This document shows, one piece after another, positions 25,079 through 33,565 of a DNA stretch of 64,000 nt. The stretch comes from Metaclostridioides mangenotii. GTDB lineage: Bacteria > Bacillota > Clostridia > Peptostreptococcales > Peptostreptococcaceae. Every line of letters starts with the position of its first letter. Position 1 is the stretch's first letter. The notes beneath the pieces are model-generated. The model saw nothing but the letters and a program-made list of their open reading frames with translations, did not search any database and was not told where the DNA came from. The translations under genes and the position numbers were made by a program. The stretch is from contig NZ_JAGGJX010000001.1 of NCBI RefSeq assembly GCF_017873185.1, positions 372,001 through 436,000 of the forward strand, written 5' to 3'.

Positions 25079-26044
25079 ATGATAGAAATAAAAAATTTAG
25101 AAAAATACTATGATAACAATAAAGTTTTAAACGGTATAGATTTACAAGTTAAAAAAGGGGAAGTTTATGGTTTGATTGGAATAAGTGGTTCTGGTAAATC
25201 GACTCTTTTAAGATGTATTAATGGACTTGAAAATTATACAGTAGGTAGCTTAAAGGTTAATGGACTTGAAATTAATTCATTAAATAAAAAAGATTTACGA
25301 GATTATAGAAAAAATGTATCTATGATTTTTCAAGATTTTCCACTATTATCTAGAAAAAATATTTATGAAAATATAGCCCTTCCTATGAAGTGTTGGAATT
25401 ACAGTGACGAGGAGATCAATAAAAGAGTGAAAGAACTGTCAGAATTAGTTGGTATCACAGACAAATTGAAAGTTAGGCCTCACACTCTTTCAGGAGGACA
25501 AAAACAAAGGGTTATAATAGCGAGAGCTTTAACCATGAATCCGAGTCTTTTATTATGTGATGAAGCAACTTCTGCGTTAGATCCAATAACTACAAAATCT
25601 ATATTAAAACTATTGCGTAAAATCAATAAAGAATTAGGGCTTACTATACTAATTGTAACTCATCAGATGGAAGTTATAAAACAAGTTTGCGAAAACGTTT
25701 CACTAATTGAAAATGGTGTAATAGCTGCCACGGGTTCTGTAGAAGATATCTTTATAAATCAAGATCCAGAATTTAACCAATTTTTAAGCGAAGATAATAA
25801 TTTATTTGATGATAAGGAAACTTATATCCAAATAATGATTAGAGAATCAGATAACTCGGTATTAATCTTAGATGATCTAATTAATAAACTAAATATAAAA
25901 ATTAAAGTCTATGGTGGTCAATTAGGGAACTTTAGAGACAAAAAAATAGGTTCTATAATAATAAAAGTTAATAAAAATGATTTAATAGAAGTGGAAAATT
26001 TTTTAGACTGTAAAAATATTATTTGGCACATTATAAATAAATAA
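25079..26044 (+). CDS. metN: Methionine ABC transporter ATP-binding protein MetN
   Basis: A 321-residue ATPase. Walker A is GISGSGKST, the signature is LSGGQKQRV, Walker B is LLLCDEATSALDP and the switch His is in VTHQME. The C-terminal domain (about 245-321) is the NIL/ACT-like methionine-sensing domain of MetN (IMIRESDNSVLILDDLINKL region). The start ATG at 25079 lies 26 bp after metQ, behind TTTGGAG. Order Q-N-I differs from the common N-I-Q order but is seen in Firmicutes. Confidence 0.93.
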   Translation: MIEIKNLEKYYDNNKVLNGIDLQVKKGEVYGLIGISGSGKSTLLRCINGLENYTVGSLKVNGLEINSLNKKDLRDYRKNVSMIFQDFPLLSRKNIYENIALPMKCWNYSDEEINKRVKELSELVGITDKLKVRPHTLSGGQKQRVIIARALTMNPSLLLCDEATSALDPITTKSILKLLRKINKELGLTILIVTHQMEVIKQVCENVSLIENGVIAATGSVEDIFINQDPEFNQFLSEDNNLFDDKETYIQIMIRESDNSVLILDDLINKLNIKIKVYGGQLGNFRDKKIGSIIIKVNKNDLIEVENFLDCKNIIWHIINK

Positions 26045-26061
26045 ATTTGAAGGTGATAACA

Positions 26062-26733
26062 GTGAATTCTTTATATAATGATAACTCATTAAACTTTTGG
26101 AAAATGATAATGATACCTGCTTTTAAATCTACCTTTCAAATGGTAATAGCAACTACTATTTTAGGTACAATTCTAGGTTCAATTATCGCTATAGTTTTAT
26201 TAATAACAAATAAAGAAGGTATACATCCTAATAAATACATATATCGTATAGTCTCGTTTGTTGTAAATATAGTAAGATCTTTTCCCTTTGTAATACTAAT
26301 GGTTTTTTTATTACCATTAACAAAAACTTTAGTCGGAACTTCTATAGGCGTTCAAGCAGCCATTGTTCCAATGACTATATCCGCATCTGCATTTATAGCA
26401 AAACTAATTGAAAATTCTATGCAAGAAGTCGATAAATCATTAATAGAAGCAATGAAGTCTTTTGGAATAAAAGACTATCATCTTATTACAAAGGTTATAT
26501 TGTCTGAGGCTACACCCTCAATTATATCAGGAATTATATTAGCGACAATATCAATTTTAGGATTTACTGCAATTGCAGGAACAATGGGAGCTGGAGGAAT
26601 TGGATCTGCAGCCATTACTTACGGATATCAAAGTTTTAATTATCAAGTCATGTATTTTATAGCTTTTATACTTGTCGTTTTTGTTGAAGGAATACAGACA
26701 TTTGGAAATTATATATATCGAAAAATGAAATAA
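26062..26733 (+). CDS. metI: Methionine ABC transporter permease MetI
   Basis: A 223-residue permease with five or six membrane helices. The EAA loop reads EAMKSFGIKDYHLITKVILS, and the C-terminal GAGGIGSAAITYGYQ is the MetI signature. I choose GTG at 26062, six bases after AAGGTGATA; a TTG at 26047 overlaps the metN stop and has no ribosome site. It completes a methionine importer with the two genes upstream. A strong terminator follows. Confidence 0.92.
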   Translation: MNSLYNDNSLNFWKMIMIPAFKSTFQMVIATTILGTILGSIIAIVLLITNKEGIHPNKYIYRIVSFVVNIVRSFPFVILMVFLLPLTKTLVGTSIGVQAAIVPMTISASAFIAKLIENSMQEVDKSLIEAMKSFGIKDYHLITKVILSEATPSIISGIILATISILGFTAIAGTMGAGGIGSAAITYGYQSFNYQVMYFIAFILVVFVEGIQTFGNYIYRKMK

Positions 26734-26758
26734 CATAATATTTGTTGAGACACTGTAG

Positions 26759-26808
26759 TGAACCCACAAAATTAGATTTTTATGTCTAACTTTTGGGGTT
26801 CATTTTTT
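26759..26808 (+). terminator. Terminator of the metQNI operon
   Basis: TGAACCCACAAAATTAGA and TCTAACTTTTGGGGTTCA pair in 15 of 18 positions with a short loop, followed by six T. Confidence 0.9.
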
Positions 26809-27118
26809 CATTCTCAGCTCATTTTTATCTTTAACATCTTAGTATTTTACAAATATGACATAATCGTTTCCCTTAATGTGTAATGACACGAGAATCAATA
26901 ATTCTTTATGGGGTGAAAATATTATGAAAAACTATTCTTATACAATGATATACATTATATTGAATTTATTGTATGTAATAATAAAGTAGTTTGAATTCAT
27001 CATTATGTAAATAACTCGAAAAATTCCAATAGTTATAATGGTAATGCAGATAATATTATAGCAATATATGAAATTAAGCTTGGTGATAACATTAATGAAA
27101 TAGTAAATAAAGGAGGGG

Positions 27119-27241
27119 ATGAGTATAGAGGTATATGATGTAACATATAAACTTAACGGTGGAAAGACATCGGGCCATGTAGTCCCAACAGAGCGAGTTC
27201 TAGAAAGAAAGATGACTAAAGAAGATGAAGATCAGATGTAG
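27119..27241 (+). pseudogene. Truncated copy of the recombinase-module small gene
   Basis: ATG at 27119 behind GGAGGGG, 40 codons. VYDVTYKLNGGKTSGHVV and PTERVLERKMT align with the protein at 22458 (EYDVTYKYNSGKTIVHIV, PERILKRKMT). The frame then ends early at 27239. The upstream region has lost the AGGACAA block, and no recombinase lies beside it. The 310 bp between the metI terminator and this gene hold no other gene. Confidence 0.6.
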
Positions 27242-27338
27242 ATCTAACTTTTAGTAGAATATTGTAAAGATTTCAGTTAAAATGTAAATAGAACTAAAAT
27301 TATAATTTACGTATATATAAATAGGCAGGAGGTACAAC

Positions 27339-28349
27339 TTGAATTTTTTTAAAGAATTAATGTTAGATAAAAATAGACCAATATTGGTTTTTTTATTTAT
27401 ATGTTTGAGTTTATTTTTGATTAGCGATATGATTAGTGTTGTTTTATTGACATTTGTTCTTACTTATATTACAAATAGATTGGTTGTAACTATTAATAAT
27501 ATAATAAAAATATCTAAGACAAGTATTACAATATTTATTTATCTAATGATTATTTTGTTTTTATACATGATAATCAAGTACTATGTACCAACACTAGTTA
27601 ATCAGTCAATGCTAATGATTGACTCGCTGTTTAAATTTTATCCCGATATATTAGAATCTTCTTTAATTGGCGATATTCTATCTAAAATAAGTTTTAAAGA
27701 AATAAAAGATCAGATGTTAGATGGAATAAAAATACTAGTTGCATCAGTGACAAATATAACTTCATTTGGGATGACACTCGGAATGTCATTTTTATTAAGT
27801 TTCTTTTTTAATATAGAAGAAAATTGGGTTAAAAATTTTAGTAGAATGTTTTTAAATAGCAAATTCGGAGTTTTTTTTAAAGATCTCCAATTTATAGGGA
27901 ATAAGTTCGTACAAACATTTGGAGTAGTATTAGAAGCACAATTTTTAATATCTTTAATAAATACAGCATTAACTATTGTATGCCTTTATATAATCGGATT
28001 TCCAAATTTAGTGAGTCTAACTTTTGTAATTTTCATTTTAGGGTTAATTCCGGTAGCAGGGGTAATTATATCTTTTATACCATTAACTCTTATTGGATAT
28101 TCAACAGGAGGGATAAAAACTGTAGTTTATGTTTTTATTATAATTTGTATAATACATATGCTGGAATCATATATTTTAAATCCAAAGTTAATGAGTAAGA
28201 AAACTGAACTTCCAATATTCTTTACTTTTATAATATTAATTTTTTCAGAACATTTCTTTGGAGTTTGGGGTTTGATATTAGGAATTCCGACATTTGTTTT
28301 TCTATTAGATCTAATCGATGTCAAATCAATTAATAAGGTTAAAGATTAA
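27339..28349 (+). CDS. AI-2E family transporter (membrane protein)
   Basis: A 336-residue protein of the AI-2 exporter/PerM superfamily (YdiK/YtvI-like). It has paired N-terminal helices, a central amphipathic part (FKFYPDILESS and the IKDQMLDGIKILVAS region), and C-terminal spans with the family motif FPNLVSLTFVIFILGLIPVA (20 residues) and GVWGLILGIPTFVFL. Members export small solutes or act in pH or sodium tolerance; AI-2 export is proven for few. The start is TTG 27339, six bases after AGGAGG. It is a single-gene unit at the right end of insert B. Confidence 0.85.
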   Translation: MNFFKELMLDKNRPILVFLFICLSLFLISDMISVVLLTFVLTYITNRLVVTINNIIKISKTSITIFIYLMIILFLYMIIKYYVPTLVNQSMLMIDSLFKFYPDILESSLIGDILSKISFKEIKDQMLDGIKILVASVTNITSFGMTLGMSFLLSFFFNIEENWVKNFSRMFLNSKFGVFFKDLQFIGNKFVQTFGVVLEAQFLISLINTALTIVCLYIIGFPNLVSLTFVIFILGLIPVAGVIISFIPLTLIGYSTGGIKTVVYVFIIICIIHMLESYILNPKLMSKKTELPIFFTFIILIFSEHFFGVWGLILGIPTFVFLLDLIDVKSINKVKD

Positions 28350-28378
28350 ATGGAGGGGAGAAATCCCCTCCATTTTTA
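28349..28378 (+). terminator. Terminator after the AI-2E gene
   Basis: AATGGAGGGGA and TCCCCTCCATT form a perfect stem with a four-base loop, followed by T. Confidence 0.92.
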
Positions 28379-28447
28379 TGCTATTGTTTTAAAGTTAATA
28401 GTTAAAATTTCATTTGACTAACTCATCAAAATTTAGAATTAAAAAAC

Positions 28448-28496
28448 GTGTTATAAACGAACTGATTATTGTATATCAGTTCTTACATTTACGTTG
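28448..28496. other. Right attachment site (attR) of insert B
   Basis: The element arm GTTATAAACGAACTGAT (28450-28466) is followed by TATTG, with the core ATTG at 28468-28471, and then the host lipoprotein gene. The arm is complementary in 15 of 17 positions to ATCAGTTTGTTTGTAAC at the left end of insert B. Confidence 0.7.
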
Positions 28497-29008
28497 CCAG
28501 CATTAGTATTTTCACCAAGAGTAAGTCCTTTTTGTTTTAATACATATTCAAAAGTCATAAGTGGCATTCCACCTTTTCTACCACCTAATACCTCTTTACC
28601 TTTGAGATCTTCGTACTTAAAATCAAGCATTTTTTCTCTAGCGATTAAGAAACTTCCATCCCTTTTTGTAAGTTGCGCAAAGTTAACTGCATAGTCATCT
28701 TTATCTTTACTATGCACATATATAGAAGCTTCTGGACCCATAAGCCCTATGTCAGCTTCACCGGAAATAAGAGCAGCCATTGTTTTATCCGCGCCTTGTG
28801 TATTTATAGTATCAATTTCAATTCCTTCTTCTTCAAAGAATCCTTTAGTAATAGCTGCATACTGTGGTGCATAAAAAACAGAATGCGTGACTTCTGCAAT
28901 TGTAATCTTATCAAGTTTTTTTGAATCGTCATTTCCTGTACTACATCCAGTTAAAAGTGTAGCACTTATAGCAAGTGAACTTGCCGCTGTAACAACTTTT
29001 TTAAGCAT
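28471..29008 (-). pseudogene. N-terminal fragment of the split substrate-binding lipoprotein
   Basis: About 180 residues starting at ATG 29008 behind GGAGGTT. A lipoprotein signal ends at LLTGC, followed by ITIAEVTHSVFYAPQYAAIT, KGFFEEEGIEID and GEADIGLMGPEAS, the first lobe of an SsuA/THI5 (NMT1)-like binding protein. The frame ends after NVRTDIQ at a stop that is formed at the junction with insert B. The remainder of the protein is at 14975-15115 and 10959-11308. The promoter, ribosome site and signal are intact, so a useless truncated lipoprotein may still be made. No permease or ATPase of this system is adjacent. Confidence 0.85.
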
Positions 29009-29159
29009 TATGATAACCTCCAATTATAAAATATACAGACATTATATTGTATTGGTATATATTACTATTTGTTACTTTCGTTTAATATTATCGAAATTTT
29101 GGCACTATAAAATCGTAAATGAAAGTATTGAATGAATACATTTATAGTAACAGACATTT

Positions 29160-29311
29160 ATGGCTATTTTATCAGTTCGTAATAATGAAAAATATAAATC
29201 ATATGAAAATTTTGAATAAGATAATAACAATCTTATTAATGATCCGCAAGAGTATATTGATATATATCATGGGACTATTATAGGAATACTTGAAAGAGAT
29301 TATAATTAATT
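29160..29311 (+). pseudogene. Interrupted small reading frame
   Basis: ATG at 29160 gives AILSVRNNEKYKSYENFE, a stop, then in the same frame LINDPQEYIDIYHGTIIGIL and ERDYN. One in-frame stop splits it. No ribosome site is clear. Family unknown; probably a gene remnant next to the broken lipoprotein gene. Confidence 0.4.
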
Positions 29312-29319
29312 AATTATAA

Positions 29320-29362
29320 AAAGAAGGATCAGAACTTTTAAAGCTCTAATCCTTCTTTATTG
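29320..29362. terminator. Hairpin terminator
   Basis: AAGAAGGAT and ATCCTTCTT pair across a loop of about 19 nt with T or A on both sides. It lies downstream of the minus-strand surface-protein gene and can act on both strands. Confidence 0.75.
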
Positions 29363-29400
29363 ATTAAATCGATTTTGTGAGAAATACGATTTAAGGTTAA

Positions 29401-30636
29401 TTATATTGACATTTTCAGTTTTTCTATTTCAGCAAGAGTATTAACAACTTGCTGTGATAAAGTTATTGCACTTTCGTAATCCTTATTTGAGACAGCATTA
29501 TTTAGGTTAATCACTTGCGTAATTAATTGTGTCATTTTATTGTATTTAGCGCTATCTGAGTTGATCATCAAATGTTCTTCATAAAGATTTTGAAGTACTG
29601 GTTTTGATGCGTTTGCATATGCAACTGCTTTAGCTTCATCTTTAATAACTTCAATAGCCATGCTATTGTTATAATCCATTATCGACTGTAGTTCGCTATT
29701 GAATACTTCTTTATTGTATAAGTCTTGAGGGTTCGTTGCATTTATACATCTTTGTGTAGTAACTTTATCAAGACTTCCTAGAGAAGTAAGCTTAGTTGCT
29801 CCATTAAGGATAGTTTTATCAGACATTCTATTAACTAGCACTATTGGAGTTTCTTTTGCAATTGTTGAACCAGTCAACGCGTCAACTAAAACATCTGATT
29901 TTGTTATGTAAAATTCACCTGTAGATTTGTAGAACTGATTGATTATCTTTTTGTTTGTATCAAATCTATCAGTACCACCTATTCTAGTGGATTTGGTGCT
30001 ACTAACTAAGCTTTCACTCATAGAGTTTGAACCACCGATTACATAACTCTCTAGGTCTTTAGCATTAAATGTAGTAGTATTACCATCTGTAAGTATTATT
30101 GGAGCGCCGTCTCTTGCTGCTATTGGAGATATACTCATAGCATCTGGCTCTCCTTTGTAGGCATTAGTAAAGACTACTTTATCGATATCCTTAATTGTTT
30201 TTATTTCTGAAGCAACATTGTAGCTAGTTTTTATTCTGTCAGAACCGCTTATTCTTTTTACCTTAGTTCCATTTGTAGTTAAACTAGACTCAACTTTAGA
30301 ACTTACTGAGTTAGTACCACCTATGATGTATACTTTTTCTGCCTTTTTAAGTCTTTCTTGTGTGATATTAGGTATCTTATCTTTTTGCGTCAACAGTATA
30401 GGGGAATCTGTAACCCCAGCTAAACCACTAGCACTAAGACCATCAGCTAAGCTATTATCAGAGTTTACTAATATAGCAGTAGTGTACTCTTGTTTATCAG
30501 CTATAAGTGCAGCAGTTTCATATCTATCTATGCCTTGAATTGTATCTACACTTGATAGAGCATTCGCAATAGGCATAGCAGCTATTACTATTGAAAAAGA
30601 TAATCCTAAAGCCAATAACTTTTGTTTTACCTTCAT
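29401..30636 (-). CDS. Cell-wall-binding repeat 2 (CWB2, PF04122) surface protein
   Basis: A 411-residue secreted protein. The start is ATG 30636 behind AGGAGG; an in-frame ATG eight codons earlier lacks one. A signal peptide (KVKQKLLALGLSFSIVIAAM, then PIANA) precedes three CWB2 repeats starting at IQGIDRYETA, RISGSDRIKTS and RIGGTDRFDT, each with a YIIGG or YVIGG element. In Clostridioides this trio anchors S-layer-associated proteins to cell-wall polymer II. The last 110 residues are helical and of unknown function. The gene is monocistronic. Confidence 0.92.
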   Translation of the reverse strand: MKVKQKLLALGLSFSIVIAAMPIANALSSVDTIQGIDRYETAALIADKQEYTTAILVNSDNSLADGLSASGLAGVTDSPILLTQKDKIPNITQERLKKAEKVYIIGGTNSVSSKVESSLTTNGTKVKRISGSDRIKTSYNVASEIKTIKDIDKVVFTNAYKGEPDAMSISPIAARDGAPIILTDGNTTTFNAKDLESYVIGGSNSMSESLVSSTKSTRIGGTDRFDTNKKIINQFYKSTGEFYITKSDVLVDALTGSTIAKETPIVLVNRMSDKTILNGATKLTSLGSLDKVTTQRCINATNPQDLYNKEVFNSELQSIMDYNNSMAIEVIKDEAKAVAYANASKPVLQNLYEEHLMINSDSAKYNKMTQLITQVINLNNAVSNKDYESAITLSQQVVNTLAEIEKLKMSI

Positions 30637-30928
30637 ATTTAACCTCCTATTAAAATTCACTTTTTACCTAAATTGTAAGAAAGTTACAATTTAGTTACAA
30701 TTTATTATACAACAAATAGATTATTAATACAAACATTTTTGATTAATTAACATTAGAGTAAATATAAGGGATTATACCCGTATATTGGAAATATTAGGTT
30801 ATATATATATATTTACCATATGTTTTCTATTGCAACAAAATTTTGTATTCCATATTTTGGAATATATTTAATATATATTTATTCTAAAAAGTTAATATTT
30901 AGTAACTATTTAGAAAATGTACAAAAAA

Positions 30929-30983
30929 TAGTTGCAAAGGAAACTAGATATTGTTATATTAAAAATAGTTGCATACGAAACTA
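30929..30983 (+). promoter_or_regulatory. marR-type promoter with two operators
   Basis: TTGCAA (30932-30937), 17 bp, TATATT (30955-30960) form a promoter. TAGTTGCAAAGGAAACTA (30929-30946) and TAGTTGCATACGAAACTA (30966-30983) are two copies of an imperfect palindrome, 37 bp apart. The first covers the -35, the second lies just after the -10. This is the arrangement of an autorepressed MarR gene. Confidence 0.75.
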
Positions 30984-30998
30984 AATGGGAGGTTACTT

Positions 30999-31448
30999 AT
31001 GGAGTCAATAGGAAAATTAAATGCAGCAATATATAGAAATATGGATAGTATTGTCAACTCTAAATTAAAAGATTTGCCGATAAGAAGTGGGCAGCAAGAT
31101 TTTTTCTATGTTGTATCTATAAATGAAGGGATAACTCAAAAAGAGCTTAGTGAACACCTATATATTGGTAAATCAACAACTGCTAAAGCAATAAAAAATT
31201 TGGTTGATAGTGGATATATTAGAAAAGAAAAAGATGAAAAAGACAAACGGTCAGATAGACTTTATCTAACTGAAAAGGGAAGAGAAATTTCGCCAAGAAT
31301 TCAACAAGGCTTTATCGAAGTTGTAAATGTAGCAATGAAAGATTTATCTGATGAAGAGATAGAAACAAGTATTAAGCTTCTAAATAAGATTTTAAATAAT
31401 GTACATAAAAAAAAAATAAAAATCAATTCTAACATTGATGAGTTATAA
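30999..31448 (+). CDS. MarR-family transcriptional regulator
   Basis: A 149-residue winged-helix repressor. The DNA-binding part reads ITQKELSEHLYIGKSTTAKA, then IKNLVDSGYIRKEKDEKDKR, the MarR wing with Asp-Lys-Arg. The start ATG 30999 follows GGGAGG; an in-frame ATG 30 bp upstream lies within the second operator. The regulator is followed after 36 bp by an MFS efflux gene, which it probably controls together with itself through the two operators upstream. The inducer is not predictable. Confidence 0.93.
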   Translation: MESIGKLNAAIYRNMDSIVNSKLKDLPIRSGQQDFFYVVSINEGITQKELSEHLYIGKSTTAKAIKNLVDSGYIRKEKDEKDKRSDRLYLTEKGREISPRIQQGFIEVVNVAMKDLSDEEIETSIKLLNKILNNVHKKKIKINSNIDEL

Positions 31449-31484
31449 AGAATTTTATATTTACAAAAGAACGGAAGTGAATAA

Positions 31485-32747
31485 GTGGAAGAAAATAAAG
31501 TAAAAACTACAATCTGGAGCAAAGAGTTTATATTAATAATGCTAATTAACTTATTGATATTTTGTAGTTTCCAGATGCTATTACCAGTTTTACCTGTTTA
31601 TGTAAAAAGCCTTGGTGCAGCAGACTCAATAATTGGTTGGATAGCGGGTTTATCGACTATTGCTTCGATATTGATACGTCCGTTTGCTGGAGTAGCCTTA
31701 GATAAATATGGTAGAAAAGGTGTATTTTTTATAGGGCTATGTATTGTAATTTTAGCAACTATATCTTACGGATGGGTATCAGTAGTAGCAATGATTCTTT
31801 TTATTCGATTTATACATGGATTTGGATGGGGAATCTCAAGTACTTCTAGTAGTACTATAGCTTCAGATATTATTCCTAAAAATAGATTTGGAGAGGGAAT
31901 GGGATATTTTAGTTTATCTAGTAGTTTAGCTATGGCATTAGCGCCTACTTTTGGTTTAAAGATAATTGCTGATTATAATTTTAGAATTGTTTCTGTAGCC
32001 TCATCTACACTTACAATTGTAGCATTGTTGTTGGCATTTACAATAAAGTATAAAAAAGTAGGTAAAGAAAACCTAAAAACGGACAATTCATTAGTAAAAT
32101 CTTTAAAAGAGTCTTCACAAAATTCTTCTAAAGGATCTTTCAATGAATCTATTGAGAAACCTTTAAAATCTAAAATTAACTTATTTGAGAAAAGTGCGGT
32201 TGCTCCAGCTTCAGTTATATTTCTTATAACTATTACCTATGGATCTATAGTAGGATTTATATCCATATATGCGAATGACTTAGGTATAAAAAATGTAGGA
32301 ATATATTTCACAATATATGCAATTTCCTTGTTGATTTCTAGACCTTTTTTCGGTAAGTTAGTCGATAGATATGGATTTGATATAGCTGTATTCCCAGGGC
32401 TTATATGTTTATTTCTGGGAATATTGGTATTAGTTTATGCAAATGGATTACTGATGTTTTCTATAAGCGGAGTTTTATATGGTGTAGGTTTTGGTGCAAC
32501 ACAGTCGAGCCTTCAGACGATGTCTGTGATAAATGCTCCAAAGGAAAATATAGGCGCAGCAAATGCCACATTTTTTAATGGGTTTGATGGGGGTATTGGA
32601 GTCGGATCAGTAGTAGCAGGTATAATTGCTTCAAATATTGGTTACAGTAAAATGTATATGTATTTATCAATATCAATAGTATTAGCTTTTTTGATATATT
32701 TCGTTTTTATTAGAGGAAAATCGAGTAATAAAATAGAAAATAAATAA
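31485..32747 (+). CDS. MFS-family efflux transporter
   Basis: A 420-residue major-facilitator protein with 12 predicted helices and a long central loop (residues 185-235, rich in Ser and Lys). Loop 2-3 motif is RPFAGVALDKYGRKGVFF (motif A), and the second half repeats it as RPFFGKLVDRYGFD. Helix 5 has the glycine-rich segment of drug exporters. The start is GTG 31485 behind GGAAGTG. It is co-transcribed with the MarR gene; a drug or fermentation-product exporter is likely. Confidence 0.9.
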   Translation: MEENKVKTTIWSKEFILIMLINLLIFCSFQMLLPVLPVYVKSLGAADSIIGWIAGLSTIASILIRPFAGVALDKYGRKGVFFIGLCIVILATISYGWVSVVAMILFIRFIHGFGWGISSTSSSTIASDIIPKNRFGEGMGYFSLSSSLAMALAPTFGLKIIADYNFRIVSVASSTLTIVALLLAFTIKYKKVGKENLKTDNSLVKSLKESSQNSSKGSFNESIEKPLKSKINLFEKSAVAPASVIFLITITYGSIVGFISIYANDLGIKNVGIYFTIYAISLLISRPFFGKLVDRYGFDIAVFPGLICLFLGILVLVYANGLLMFSISGVLYGVGFGATQSSLQTMSVINAPKENIGAANATFFNGFDGGIGVGSVVAGIIASNIGYSKMYMYLSISIVLAFLIYFVFIRGKSSNKIENK

Positions 32748-32810
32748 TAGCAGAATTAATATCACAAAAAATAAATTAATAACACAAATATAATAACGGG
32801 GGAATAAATT

Positions 32811-33176
32811 ATGAATTTATGTTGGGTTACAATAAAGGTAAATAATCTAGAGGAATCATTAAAATTCTATAATGAAGTGATTGGACTTAATATATCAGAG
32901 CGTTTTAATACACCAGACGGCACAGAATTTGCATTGCTAGGGAAGAAAAATGAAGCAAAAATAGAGCTTATATACAGCCCGAATCATACTAATGTAAAGA
33001 CAAGCGAAGATATAACAATAGGTTTCTTTGTAGATTCTCAAGAAATAGCGCTTAATATTATGGAAAAGAATAATATAGAGGTGACTAGAGGACCAATTTC
33101 TCCTAATCAAGATGTAAGTTTCTTCTTTGTAAAAGATCCTAATGGATATGATATACAACTTGTAGATAAAAAATAA
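32811..33176 (+). CDS. VOC (glyoxalase/bleomycin-resistance) family protein
   Basis: A 121-residue protein with two beta-alpha-beta-beta-beta modules: WVTIKVNNLEESLKFYNEVI at the start and FFVKDPNGYDIQLVDKK at the end. Metal-ligand positions cannot all be assigned (Glu in AKIELIY and Gln in IQLVD are candidates; the first position is Thr). It may be an isomerase, glyoxalase-like or a resistance-binding protein. The start ATG follows CGGGGGA. It lies 63 bp behind the MFS gene and may share its transcript. Confidence 0.8.
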   Translation: MNLCWVTIKVNNLEESLKFYNEVIGLNISERFNTPDGTEFALLGKKNEAKIELIYSPNHTNVKTSEDITIGFFVDSQEIALNIMEKNNIEVTRGPISPNQDVSFFFVKDPNGYDIQLVDKK

Positions 33177-33299
33177 GCTTTTAAGTCTATGATTTTAAAT
33201 ATATTAACATTAATCAGAATATAAAGTGTTTAAAAATTAATAAATATGGTTATATTATCCTTGAAAACCTTGAAAACAAGGGTTTAATGATATATAATT

Positions 33300-33535
33300 A
33301 TAAGAACCAGCAAAGATAAAAGTTACGATTTAAAATTTCTTCAGAGAGCCGATGTTTGGTGAGAATCGGTGTAATAATAAATCTTTCCACTTTTGGAGCT
33401 GTCAGTGAGAGCTGAAGGTCGGTATCCTTTATAATACTATTTCGAGAGGCAAGTCTATTAGGCTTGCAATTTGGGTGGCAACGCGGAACCTTCCGTCCCA
33501 TGTTTATACATGTGATGGAGGGTTCTTTTTGATAT
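33300..33535 (+). promoter_or_regulatory. T-box riboswitch leader of serS
   Basis: Stem I shows AGAGAGCCGATG and GGTGAGAATCGG; a stem III hairpin GCAAG/CTTGC follows; the T-box TGGGTGGCAACGCGG is at 33472-33486. The terminator AACCTTCC-CATG / CATG-GGAGGGTT with a T run is at 33487-33530. In the T-box the base after TGG is C, which pairs with discriminator G73, as in tRNA-Ser. Uncharged tRNA-Ser should permit serS transcription. I could not fix the specifier codon. Confidence 0.93.
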
Positions 33536-33565
33536 TATAAAATTAATTTTCTAAGGAGGAAAACT

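Larger units (their letters stand above)
15116..28470. mobile_element. Insert B, 13.4-kb segment inside the lipoprotein gene
   Basis: Bounded by ATTG cores whose element-side arms form a 17-8-17 dyad with 15 of 17 paired positions. The segment carries the suf operon, a serine recombinase with its small gene, remnants of two further such modules, a Cys-rich mini-gene, metQNI and an AI-2E-family gene. The recombinase lies in the interior, so insert B is probably a composite of successive insertions. Removing it restores TDIQFG in frame. Confidence 0.65.
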
